Assembly (NCBI RefSeq): GCF_000577335.1
Contig: NZ_CBYL010000024.1
Span: 1-55,947, forward strand
DNA: 55,947 nt
Direction of reading: 5' to 3'
Source: Faecalispora jeddahensis
GTDB lineage: Bacteria > Bacillota > Clostridia > Oscillospirales > Acutalibacteraceae
Part shown: positions 25,673 through 33,828 of the stretch, piece after piece
How the letters are laid out: each line of letters starts with the position of its first letter
Position numbering within the stretch: the first letter of the stretch is position 1
Notes under the pieces: model-generated
Told to the model about the DNA's origin: nothing
The model's input: only the letters and a program-made list of their open reading frames with translations
The model's database searches: none
Made by a program: the position numbers and the translations under genes

Positions 25673-26548
25673 TTACCCGTGAGAAAAAGTGTTTTGCTGT
25701 ACCACCGGACGAATGTAGATTTGCCGGGCAAAATCTTCTCCTCCGGGGATTCCGACCGCGTCGGCCCGGCAGCGCTGGCAGTGCCGGAACACATCGATAT
25801 ATGCTTCCGCCTCGCAGCGCGCCTGGTTCAGCACGGCGCACCCCGGAACCGAGCACCACGAAAGCTCGTGCTGCGGGATCAGCGGAATGATGTTGTAAAT
25901 CCTCGCGCCCGCCTCGGCGACCGTTTGAGCAACGGCTTCGATGTGATCGGCGTTGATTTCCGGAATCAGCACCGTGTTGACCTTTACGGTAATACCGGCC
26001 TCCGAAACGATTTCGATCCCTTTGAGCTGATTTTCGATCAGGATTTCCGCTGCCTCAACCCCCTCGTAGCGCTTGCCGTGGTAAACGATCCCACTGCAGA
26101 TCTGCGCCTGTATTTCCGGATCCAGCGCGTTGACGGTGACAGTGAGGGTGTCGATCCCCACATCGATGACCTCCTGCGCGTACTCCGGCAGAAGCAGGCC
26201 GTTCGTACTCATACATTTGATGATGTCGGGGAATTCCTGCTTGATGAGCCGGAAGGTTTCCAGCGCGTACGGTGTGGCCAGCGTGTCGCCCGGCCCCGCA
26301 ATCCCGGCCACTGTAATGTCCGGGCAAAGCTCCACGGCCCGGCGAACCACCTCCACCGCTTCCTGCGGTGTGATGATCATCGACGCCACTCCCGGTCGGA
26401 TATCCACGTCGTTGATTTTCCGGTCGCAGAAGCGGCAGCAGATATTGCACCCGGGCGATACCGGCAGATGAACGCGGCCTTTATTGACCTTATCGCCAAC
26501 GGAAAAGCAGGGATGCGTCAGCGTCAGCTCCCGAAATGTTTTTGCCAA
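25673..26548 (-). CDS. marB: NifB-type radical SAM protein
   Basis: The 291-residue enzyme has the radical-SAM triad C34, C38 and C41 (CNICCRFC, C-x3-C-x2-C). NifB-specific motifs are THPCF near the start, RPGVAS, GPGDTLATP, CMSTNGLLLP, and the C-terminal CQRCRADAVG. NifB fuses two [4Fe-4S] clusters and inserts carbide to make the 8-iron core of nitrogenase cofactors. It lacks the C-terminal NifX domain of many NifBs; a separate NifX-like gene lies directly upstream. The start codon is TTG with AAAGGGTG upstream. It implies that MarD carries a NifB-derived carbide cluster. The original Mar operon (Rhodospirillum) also has such a gene. Confidence 0.88.
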   Translation of the reverse strand: MAKTFRELTLTHPCFSVGDKVNKGRVHLPVSPGCNICCRFCDRKINDVDIRPGVASMIITPQEAVEVVRRAVELCPDITVAGIAGPGDTLATPYALETFRLIKQEFPDIIKCMSTNGLLLPEYAQEVIDVGIDTLTVTVNALDPEIQAQICSGIVYHGKRYEGVEAAEILIENQLKGIEIVSEAGITVKVNTVLIPEINADHIEAVAQTVAEAGARIYNIIPLIPQHELSWCSVPGCAVLNQARCEAEAYIDVFRHCQRCRADAVGIPGGEDFARQIYIRPVVQQNTFSHG

Positions 26549-26554
26549 AATGTT

Positions 26555-26890
26555 TCACCCTTTCTGAAACAGGTTTTCTTCGATCACCTTTTCCATAATC
26601 GCATCCACAGAACCGTAGGCTTCAAATACCCGCTTCCCGTGGCTGATCATATACGCGCTGGCCCCCTGGCCGATTTTCAGCACAAAGACCGCGTCGCAGT
26701 CCGAAAGCGCTTGAAACAGGTGATCAAAGCCGCCTTCGCAGCTTCCCTGGCACAGAGCGTCCGTTTTTCGGGTTTCCACCCGCTGATAATCCGAACCGTC
26801 CGTTTCGTAAATCTGGAAGATGCGCGCGCTGCCGAAATGCTGGTCGACCTCAAAGCCGTCGGTGCTTGCAAAGGCAATTCGTGTATTCAT
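26555..26890 (-). CDS. NifX/NafY-like cofactor carrier
   Basis: The 111-residue protein is one dinitrogenase FeMo-cofactor-binding domain: RIAFASTDGFEVDQHFGSA at the start and FVLKIGQGASAYMISHGKRV in the second half. Family members bind NifB-co or FeMo-co and shuttle it. Cys47 and Cys51 (LCQGSCEGG) and the two His in DQHFG and SHGK are possible cluster contacts. It lies 11 bases after marK and 6 bases before marB, so all are co-translated. With no nifE, nifN, nifU or nifS in the window it is the only visible candidate to pass the cluster from MarB to MarDK. Confidence 0.85.
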   Translation of the reverse strand: MNTRIAFASTDGFEVDQHFGSARIFQIYETDGSDYQRVETRKTDALCQGSCEGGFDHLFQALSDCDAVFVLKIGQGASAYMISHGKRVFEAYGSVDAIMEKVIEENLFQKG

Positions 26891-26901
26891 TCGCGTTCTC
26901 C

Positions 26902-28239
26902 TTACCGATAGGTCGCAAGAACCGCGCCGTAAATGTCTTCAATTACCCGCAGCCCGCCGGAAAAACCGACATAATTGGTCGTCATCACCAGCCGGTACGG
27001 GGTGGGAACAGAGGCCGAGAGAAAATCGTAATCCTTTTCCCGCGCCAGCTCCTTATCCCAGCCGCTGCCGATGATCAGGCCCCGGCCGCCATGATGGAGC
27101 GAGCGGATGGTATCCTGAACCTTGCCGGCATCCGGCTCGAAGGTAAGCGGAATCACCTTTTTGTCGGAGGCGCTCTGCAGCTCTGCCGCGATCTGTTCCT
27201 GAAATCTCTTCGGGGTATTGTCTACCGCGAACTGCTCCTTGGGAACGATGCCGACCTCGTGCAGCAGGAATTTGGAAAGCCCCAGGACATAACCGGCGTC
27301 GTGCACAATATGCACATGGTTGGGCAGGCCGTAGCGGAATTCCAGCAGGAAGGTCGCCAGATTGTCTATTTCCTCGTAGTAGGCTTCGCGTTCCTGCCGG
27401 ATGAACTTTTCCGCGGCGTCTAAATCCAGCTCCGCGCCCTGTTCGTTCGCAAAGGCCAGCACCTGGCGCAGAAAGCGCTCCGTTTCATTGGCCCCGATCG
27501 GGATGTTGGGGTATTGGGTGAACGGCTGGCCGTACACTTCTTCCAGATGCTCTGCGATCGGCAGACCGTACCAGGGGGAAACCAGAATATTGAAATTCGC
27601 TTTCGGAATCTGCTGCCATTCGCGAACGCCCCCCGATTCCGGGCCGAACAGCACGTGAACCGAAAGTCCGATCCCCTCCAGCAGGCGCTTGTATTCCCGC
27701 AGGTTCCCCTTCCAGAACGGGTCCTGATAGGGGAGGGAGGCGAACAGGTTTACGGTGTTCTTTTCGCTGCGAAATGGGTTTTCTTCTTCAAAACGGCTGA
27801 CATATTGGTCGATGACCGCGTTGACCACCAGGCTGTGGGCTTCAAAGTTGCTGCACTTGAACCCGGCTGTTTCCACAGAGACGATCGGCTTTCCATCCTC
27901 GCGGAATTCCTCTACCACAGGCTCTATATCGTCGCCCACGATTCCGGCGGTGCAGCCGGTCAGGACGACCTGAAGATCGGTGTCCAGAATCTTGTAGGTG
28001 TTGGCGATGTTTTCGCGCAGGCGGTCGGTTCCGCCGAACACTACTTCCTTTTCCGTGAAATTGGTGCAGGGGGAGGTGCTGCCCCCGGCGTACCCGGTAG
28101 AGCGCTCGAAGAAGCCTTGAATCATGTTGCCGCAGCCGGGGCCGGAGTGCAGGATCGGCACGGCCCGGGGAATCGCGACCACGCTCTGCAGCGCGCCAAT
28201 GGCGCAGGTGTAGCGCTCCTGTTCGATGATGCCGCTCAT
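26902..28239 (-). CDS. marK: Nitrogenase-like component 1 beta subunit
   Basis: The 445-residue subunit has the three NifK-type P-cluster cysteines: Cys12 (YTCAIGAL), Cys36 (HSGPGCGNM) and Cys95 (LTGCTAGIVGDD). The rest follows the component 1 fold, with ETAGFKCSNFEAHS and a FFSGG-like Gly-rich C-terminus. The ATG at 28239 overlaps the marD stop (ATGA), which tightly couples the two subunits; an upstream in-frame start would overlap marD by 55 bases. It is shorter than NifK (~520) because it lacks the N-terminal extension, as in other nitrogenase-like proteins. It pairs with MarD as an alpha2beta2 enzyme by analogy. Confidence 0.87.
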   Translation of the reverse strand: MSGIIEQERYTCAIGALQSVVAIPRAVPILHSGPGCGNMIQGFFERSTGYAGGSTSPCTNFTEKEVVFGGTDRLRENIANTYKILDTDLQVVLTGCTAGIVGDDIEPVVEEFREDGKPIVSVETAGFKCSNFEAHSLVVNAVIDQYVSRFEEENPFRSEKNTVNLFASLPYQDPFWKGNLREYKRLLEGIGLSVHVLFGPESGGVREWQQIPKANFNILVSPWYGLPIAEHLEEVYGQPFTQYPNIPIGANETERFLRQVLAFANEQGAELDLDAAEKFIRQEREAYYEEIDNLATFLLEFRYGLPNHVHIVHDAGYVLGLSKFLLHEVGIVPKEQFAVDNTPKRFQEQIAAELQSASDKKVIPLTFEPDAGKVQDTIRSLHHGGRGLIIGSGWDKELAREKDYDFLSASVPTPYRLVMTTNYVGFSGGLRVIEDIYGAVLATYR

Positions 28240-29711
28240 TTTGCCGCACCCCCTTTCAAAAAGGTATAGGGCTCCTGATCCAGCCACCATTTGGTGTAGG
28301 GATTGATCGCGTGCTGTTTCAGGTTTTTCACGAACTCATCGTTCTCGATCGTTTCGAGAATGCGTTCGCCATAGCGAACGATTCCCTCGTAGCCCATGCT
28401 GAAATGCTCGTCGCCGATCAAAAGGGAGGGGATGCCGAGCTTCGCGCCCCACAGGGTCATGCCGCCGTGGCGGGCGAGCAGAACATCCGGCTGAAGGCGG
28501 TTGAGCATATTCACCAGTTCAAATTCCTGCTTGTTGCAGATATTGAAGTTCGGGACGTCCCCGTATTCCTTCACGCGGTTCACCAGCAGATCGCTTTCTT
28601 CATTCTCGTTGTCGTATATCGGGTCATGGTGGAAGATGGCCGCGCCCTTTGCTTTCATTCCAAGCTCGCCGAGAAGGTTGAGCAGCGCGTGGCCGTGGGC
28701 CGCACCGGCCGTGACATAAGCGGTTTTTCCGCGCAGCTTTTCCCGCAGCGCTTCGATTTTCGGCAGATATTCCGCCCGTTTTGACGCGATCAGGCGTTCG
28801 GCCTCATCCTCTTTGTGCAGCAGCTTTCCCAGCGCGCGGAACCAGCGGTCCGTCTGCGCGATGCCGTAGGGCGGCGCGGCGTTGATTTCGGGAACGCCGA
28901 ATTCCTGCTCTAAAGCGGCGCCAAGGTAAGAGCCAAGGGTGGGGCAGATCTGAACGCTGGCGGCGGCCTCCGAAGAGCGGCGCAGATTTTCAATGGTGGA
29001 GTAAGGGGTAATGTAATTGGGCTTTGCCCCGAATGCCTCGAACCAGTCGCCAAACACATCCGAGCCCCAGAAGTTGATCACGTTGATCATATCGCTCCGG
29101 CGCTCGCGGGCCGGCTGAATCAGCTTTCTCGCGATGGCGTGGTAGCTGGCGTCAAAGCCCGTCGTCCAGACCTTGGAGCGAAAGCCCTCGCAGAAAATGG
29201 CGATGACGGGAACCCCCAGCTCCTCTTCTGCTTCGCCGCACACGCTTTCCACATCGTCGCCGATGATCCCGGCCGCGCAGGTGGTCAGCACGAATACGGC
29301 GTTCGGGTGCGTGCGTTCATACACCTCGTGGATTCCCTTGGCCAGCTTCTGCGCGCCGCCGTATACGGTGTCGGTCTCCTGTAAATTGGTGGAGAATATC
29401 TTCCGCTGTGTCGGGTGCTCCACACCCCGCAGGGGGGAGTTGACCCGGTAGGTAAACGCGAATTCATGGAAGCAGGAGGAGCAGCCGACCGGCCCGTGGC
29501 TGATCACGGCGGCGTCCTGCACCAAAATTACCATACACGCTGCCTGTGAGGTAGAGCAGCCAAGGCACTGGGAGAAGGAACGGCTTTTGTCCTTTAGTCC
29601 GCAGCGCGAACAGTTTACCAGTTCTTCTGCGCCGCCCTGAAAGCCCGTGATGGAGCCAAGGCGTATTTCCCGGATGGAAACCTCCGGTATTTGCAAATTA
29701 ATTTTACTCAT
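28236..29711 (-). CDS. marD: Nitrogenase-like component 1 alpha subunit (Mar-like)
   Basis: The 491-residue catalytic subunit has P-cluster-type cysteines at Cys52 (LGCSTSQ), Cys77 (SHGPVGC) and Cys145 (TTCAAGIIGDD). The cofactor ligands of NifD, Cys275 and His442, align with Cys256 (VQICPTLGSYLG) and His436 (IGDEHFSMGY), so a nitrogenase-type active-site cluster is expected. The NifD SQSLGHH region reads VWTTGFD (181-187), so Gln191 and His195 are replaced by Trp and Phe, against N2 reduction. The N-terminus is Cys-rich (C34, C37, C49, C59 in addition). With two MetY genes the best match is methylthio-alkane reductase. The start at 29711 has AGGAGG; an upstream ATG has none. Confidence 0.85.
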   Translation of the reverse strand: MSKINLQIPEVSIREIRLGSITGFQGGAEELVNCSRCGLKDKSRSFSQCLGCSTSQAACMVILVQDAAVISHGPVGCSSCFHEFAFTYRVNSPLRGVEHPTQRKIFSTNLQETDTVYGGAQKLAKGIHEVYERTHPNAVFVLTTCAAGIIGDDVESVCGEAEEELGVPVIAIFCEGFRSKVWTTGFDASYHAIARKLIQPARERRSDMINVINFWGSDVFGDWFEAFGAKPNYITPYSTIENLRRSSEAAASVQICPTLGSYLGAALEQEFGVPEINAAPPYGIAQTDRWFRALGKLLHKEDEAERLIASKRAEYLPKIEALREKLRGKTAYVTAGAAHGHALLNLLGELGMKAKGAAIFHHDPIYDNENEESDLLVNRVKEYGDVPNFNICNKQEFELVNMLNRLQPDVLLARHGGMTLWGAKLGIPSLLIGDEHFSMGYEGIVRYGERILETIENDEFVKNLKQHAINPYTKWWLDQEPYTFLKGGAAK

Positions 29712-29737
29712 GGTATTCCTCCTGATGAAGTGGTGGG

Positions 29738-30232
29738 TCATTCCGATGCGGCAAAGGCGGCCAGCCGCTCGCCGCTGAGCCGGAATACCCGGCGGTCATC
29801 CAGTACCTGTGCGCCGAGCCCTTTGTAAAAACCCGCCGCCGCAAGATTCCAGTCCAGGCACAGCCAGTCGAGACGCTCGCAGCTATTTTTGACCGCGATT
29901 TGAGACAGGTATTGAAGCATGGCCCTGCCGATGCCCTGCCCGCGAAATTCTTCTTTGACATATAGATCATCCAAAAACAGATTTGCTTTCCCAAGAAAGG
30001 TGGAATAGTTGTAGAAATACAGCGCGAATGCGGCGGGCTGATGATCGATCCACCCGATGATGACCTCTGCCTGCTGCCTCTCAAAGATGGAACGGCGAAG
30101 ATCCTCTGCGGTCGCTGTGATCTGGTCCTCCATAGTTTCATAAACAGCCAGCTCCCGGATGAACGAGAGAATGAGCTCCGCATCTTTTTCCTGTGCGGGC
30201 CGGATCAAAAGTCGATTTGTGCTGCTGCCCAT
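29738..30232 (-). CDS. GNAT-family N-acetyltransferase
   Basis: The 164-residue protein has one GNAT fold. The acetyl-CoA loop is EEFRGQGIGRAMLQ (about 108-121), preceded by LFLDDLYVKEE and followed by LDWLCLDWNLAAAGFYKGLGA. This resembles the diamine/thialysine acetyltransferase sub-group, which act on primary amines including thio-analogues such as S-(2-aminoethyl)-cysteine. It sits between metY2 and marD, 4 bases after metY2 and 26 before marD. Together with the M20 deacetylase upstream it could form an N-acetylation/deacetylation route for sulfur amino-acid derivatives, as known in Bacillus sulfur-salvage operons. This is inference. Confidence 0.8.
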   Translation of the reverse strand: MGSSTNRLLIRPAQEKDAELILSFIRELAVYETMEDQITATAEDLRRSIFERQQAEVIIGWIDHQPAAFALYFYNYSTFLGKANLFLDDLYVKEEFRGQGIGRAMLQYLSQIAVKNSCERLDWLCLDWNLAAAGFYKGLGAQVLDDRRVFRLSGERLAAFAASE

Positions 30233-30236
30233 GGAA

Positions 30237-31535
30237 TCAGTCCTGAAAGACGCTGTCGAACGCCTGCTGCAGGTCTTCGATCAAATCCTTCGGGCTTTCC
30301 AGCCCAAGGGACAGGCGGATGGTGGAAACCTCAAGCCCGACGAGTAACCGTTGTTCCTCGGTCAGCTCCACGTGGGTGGTCTGTGCGGGATTGATGATCA
30401 GCGAGCGGGCGTCACCGATATTGGCCTGGTAGCCGAACACCTTCACAGAGGCCAGAAAGGCTCTTTTCTGTTCTTCCGTGCCGCGAAAACCGAAGGATAA
30501 AATAGAACCCGCACCCTTTGGGAAATAACGGTCGGCCAAAGCACGGTATTTGCTGCCCTGGGCGTACGGGTAGCGCACCCACAGGACATGCTCGTTCTGT
30601 TCCAGATATTCCAGAACCGCAAGCGTGTTTGAAACCTGCTTTGCCACCCGTTCCGAGAGGGTCTCCAGACCGATCAGCACCAGATACGCGTCAAAGGGGC
30701 TCAAGGCCGCGCCGAGATAATTCAGGTGGATCGCCCGAAGCCTGCCGGTAAAGGGATTTTGCGGGAAAACCTGCAGAATGCTGCGCGGCTCGTCGTGCTC
30801 ATCGCGTAAAAACCACAGCGGCTTTTCAAAGTGCGGGTAATTTCCGTTGCCGTAATCGAATGTTCCGCTTTCCAGCACCAGGCCGGCAATGACATTCCCG
30901 TGGCCGGAGAGCGCCTTGGTGGCCGAGTAAACCACAACATCCGCGCCGTGTTCAAACGGGTTAAAAAGGTACGGAGTCGCCACGGTGTTGTCGACGATCA
31001 GCAGAATTCCGTAGGCATGGGCAATGCGGGCAATCGCCTCAAAATCCGGGATGGTCGCGAAGGGATTCGTCAGGCTCTCAATAAAGATCGCCTTGGTGTC
31101 GGGGGCCAGCTTTTCCTCAAATTCCTCTATGCGGTCCGGGTTCTCCACAAAATCGATCTTGACGCCGAGTTCTGGGAACAGGTGCCCCAAACTGTCCACA
31201 GTTCCCCCGTACAGGCGGGCGGTGGTCAGAATCCTTCCGCCCTTCCCGGCGGCGCTGAGCAGTGCGTAAGAAACTGCGGCCATTCCTGATGCAAGCGCGA
31301 TCGCGTCCGATACGCCGTGCAGCGCGGCGGCGCGTTTTTCCAGAACGTCGACAGTCGGATTGGAAAGCCTTGTGTAAATGGGGTCGCTTTCCGAAAAAGA
31401 AAACAGACGATCGGCGCGGTAGCTGTCCCCCAGCGCAAACGCCGTGGTCTGGTAGATCGGTACGGATACGGCATAGTTGTGTTCGGACGCACGGTACCCC
31501 GCCTGCACTTTCAAAGTATCGAAATCATAGCTCAT
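30237..31535 (-). CDS. metY: O-acetylhomoserine sulfhydrylase (second paralogue)
   Basis: The 432-residue PLP enzyme has Lys207 in YSATKALSGHG as the Schiff-base lysine, SGMAAVS for phosphate binding and the family ending of MetY. It is clearly homologous to the other MetY in this operon but diverged throughout, so it is an old paralogue and not a recent copy. Two MetYs in one operon suggest a split between sulfide (giving homocysteine) and methanethiol (giving methionine), or between different thiols. The start has GAAGGGGGA. A 129-base gap upstream contains no terminator. Confidence 0.9.
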   Translation of the reverse strand: MSYDFDTLKVQAGYRASEHNYAVSVPIYQTTAFALGDSYRADRLFSFSESDPIYTRLSNPTVDVLEKRAAALHGVSDAIALASGMAAVSYALLSAAGKGGRILTTARLYGGTVDSLGHLFPELGVKIDFVENPDRIEEFEEKLAPDTKAIFIESLTNPFATIPDFEAIARIAHAYGILLIVDNTVATPYLFNPFEHGADVVVYSATKALSGHGNVIAGLVLESGTFDYGNGNYPHFEKPLWFLRDEHDEPRSILQVFPQNPFTGRLRAIHLNYLGAALSPFDAYLVLIGLETLSERVAKQVSNTLAVLEYLEQNEHVLWVRYPYAQGSKYRALADRYFPKGAGSILSFGFRGTEEQKRAFLASVKVFGYQANIGDARSLIINPAQTTHVELTEEQRLLVGLEVSTIRLSLGLESPKDLIEDLQQAFDSVFQD

Positions 31536-31664
31536 TTTTGCTCCCCCTTCTTCGGGTGTTCAGTTCATTTCCTGTTTGTTCGGACAATTCCCCGGGGATC
31601 ATGACGAGTATCCGGTGATTTTATCGTTAGCGGTGAATGGCGGGTGCCGAAACGAAAGGAGCGT

Positions 31665-32579
31665 CTATTCGCCGAAAATATGCTTGCTGAAATATCGTTC
31701 GCCCCTGTCGGGGAGGATGACGACGACCGTTCCGGAAGAAACGGTTTTTGTCAGCTTGTTCACAGCGGCCAGCGCGGCCCCGGACGATGAGCCTGCAAAG
31801 ATGCCTTCTTTCTTCGCGGCGATTCTCACCTGTTCAAAGGCTTCCGCATCGCTGACCTTGATGACCTGATCAACAAGGCTCATATCCATTGTGTCGGCGA
31901 TAAAGTCGTTCCCGATGCCCTCAATTTCATAGTCAGAGTGCTCCCCGCCCCCGATGGTGGAGCCGATCGGGTCGGCCAGAACGCCCTTGATTGCCGGATT
32001 TTGCTCTTTTAAATACCGCAGAACACCGGTGTAGGTGCCGCCGCTTCCGGCGCCGGCCACCACATAATCGATTTTGCCGTCAAGGTCGCGGTAAATCTCC
32101 GGCCCGGTCGTTTCGTAGTGGGCCTGCGGGTTGCTTTGGTTCTTGAACTGCTCCAGAGAGACGGAGTTGGCGATCTCTGTGCGCAGCTCCTCTGCTTTTC
32201 TGGCTGCGCCCAGCATTCCTTCCTCCGTTGAGGTGTGAATGATTTCGGCGCCCAGCGCTTTCATCAGCGTCTGTTTTTCCTGAGAGAATTTCTGCGGCAC
32301 CACAAAGATCAGCCGGTAGCCGCGGTTTAAGGCTGCAAAGGCAATTCCAAGCCCGGTGTTGCCTGCGGTGGCTTCAATAATGGTGCTGCCGGGCTTTAAA
32401 ATGCCGCGGCTTTCGGCGTCCGCAATCATCGATCTGCCGATTCTGTCTTTGACGCTGCCCGCCGGGTTATACAGCTCCAGCTTGGCATAGACGTTCAGCT
32501 GCTCCGGGAATCCAAGCTGCGAAAGCCGTATGAGCGGCGTGTTCCCGATCAGCTCCTGCATGGAGGGGTACAAACTCAT
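31665..32579 (-). CDS. mccA: Cysteine-synthase-fold enzyme, probable cystathionine beta-synthase
   Basis: The 304-residue PLP enzyme has the PLP lysine Lys44 in [11 protein letters not shown], the phosphate loop SGGTYTG and the substrate loop EATAGNTG. Whereas CysK has EPTSGNTG, this has EATAGNTG, which is seen in CysM/MccA relatives. Its partner MccB is directly upstream, overlapping by 4 bases (ATGA). The pair matches the Bacillus mccAB reverse-transsulfuration genes, where MccA makes cystathionine from homocysteine and O-acetylserine. Together with LuxS upstream this would turn homocysteine into cysteine. A plain O-acetylserine sulfhydrylase is the alternative. Confidence 0.82.
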   Translation of the reverse strand: MSLYPSMQELIGNTPLIRLSQLGFPEQLNVYAKLELYNPAGSVKDRIGRSMIADAESRGILKPGSTIIEATAGNTGLGIAFAALNRGYRLIFVVPQKFSQEKQTLMKALGAEIIHTSTEEGMLGAARKAEELRTEIANSVSLEQFKNQSNPQAHYETTGPEIYRDLDGKIDYVVAGAGSGGTYTGVLRYLKEQNPAIKGVLADPIGSTIGGGEHSDYEIEGIGNDFIADTMDMSLVDQVIKVSDAEAFEQVRIAAKKEGIFAGSSSGAALAAVNKLTKTVSSGTVVVILPDRGERYFSKHIFGE

Positions 32580-33733
32580 ACTTTTGCCCCCTCCATCGAC
32601 ATTCGCAGGTCTTGTATCAAATCGCGCAGATTCTCAATGCCCACCGAAAGGCGGATCAGCCCGTCGGTGATCCCGACCTTCTGGCGAATCTCTTTGGGGA
32701 TGGAGGCGTGGGTCATGCTGGCCGGGTGACACACCAGCGATTCCACTCCGCCAAGGCTTTCCGCCAGGGCAATCAGGCGCAGATTCTGAAAAAACCTGCG
32801 AATATCATAGCCCTCGTTCAGCTCAAAAGAGATCATGGCGCCGCCGTTTTTGGCCTGCTGCCGGTTGATTTCAAAGCCCTGCGCGTCGGGCAGGCCGGGG
32901 TAGTACACGGTCTTTACCGCCTCGTGATCACGCAGCAGATTGGCAAGCGCTTCGGCATTCTCCACGTGCCGGTCCATCCGCACACCGAGGGTCTTGATGC
33001 TGCGGATCAGCAGATAAGAATCAAACGGCTGTAAAATTCCGCCGGTGGCATTCTGAATAAAATGAAGCCGCTCGGCCAGCTCCTTTGTTTTTACGACCGC
33101 CAGCCCGGCGATCACATCGCTGTGGCCGCCCAGATATTTGGTGGCCGAGTGCAGAACAATGTCTGCACCCAGCTCCAGGGGCCGCTGAAGATAAGGGGTC
33201 ATGAAGGTGTTATCCACAATCAGAAGAGCGTCGTGTTGGTGCGCAATCTCGGCGGCCGCCGCAAGGTCGGTCACGGTCAGCAGCGGGTTCGCCGGGCTTT
33301 CGACCAGCACAGCCTTTACATCCGGCGTGATGGCGGCTTCCAATGCCTTTAGATCGGTGGTGTCCGCGATGGTATATGCAAAACCGAAGTGCCGGAAGAT
33401 CTGATCCAGAACACGGAAGGTTCCGCCGTATACGTTGCTGGAAATCACGATCCTGTCTCCGCTCTGGAACAGGCTGAGTGCGGCGGTGATCGCCGCCATG
33501 CCGGACGCAAAGGCAAAACCGGCTTCACCGCCCTCTAACTCGGCGATCAGCGCCTCCAGGGCCTCGCGGGTCGGGTTCCCGGTTCGGGAATACTCGTACC
33601 CGCGGTGCTTTCCCAGCTCATCCTGCATGAAGGTTGAGGTCTGGTAGATCGGCGTGCTGACCGCGCCGGTGCGTTCATCACCGTAAATGCCGCCATGAAT
33701 CAGTGCGGACTCGATAAATTCATAATGTTTCAA
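32576..33733 (-). CDS. mccB: Cystathionine gamma-lyase/synthase family enzyme
   Basis: The 385-residue PLP enzyme has Lys199 in LHSATKYLGGHSDV and conserved YSRTGNPT, SGMAAITAAL and VDNTFMTP motifs. The length and motifs fit the MetB/MccB group rather than MetY. Sequence alone does not firmly separate synthase (MetB) from lyase (MccB); pairing with mccA and luxS favours the gamma-lyase, giving cysteine and 2-oxobutyrate from cystathionine. The start is TTG with GGGAGGG upstream. A 95-base gap separates it from metQ1. Confidence 0.85.
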   Translation of the reverse strand: MKHYEFIESALIHGGIYGDERTGAVSTPIYQTSTFMQDELGKHRGYEYSRTGNPTREALEALIAELEGGEAGFAFASGMAAITAALSLFQSGDRIVISSNVYGGTFRVLDQIFRHFGFAYTIADTTDLKALEAAITPDVKAVLVESPANPLLTVTDLAAAAEIAHQHDALLIVDNTFMTPYLQRPLELGADIVLHSATKYLGGHSDVIAGLAVVKTKELAERLHFIQNATGGILQPFDSYLLIRSIKTLGVRMDRHVENAEALANLLRDHEAVKTVYYPGLPDAQGFEINRQQAKNGGAMISFELNEGYDIRRFFQNLRLIALAESLGGVESLVCHPASMTHASIPKEIRQKVGITDGLIRLSVGIENLRDLIQDLRMSMEGAKV

Positions 33734-33828
33734 GTGACAATCCCTCCCAATGTGAAAATGGTTCGACGGTAAGCTTGCATAAAATGGCGGAACAGATTTT
33801 CTGTTTTGGACTGACCGGCAGCAGGGGA

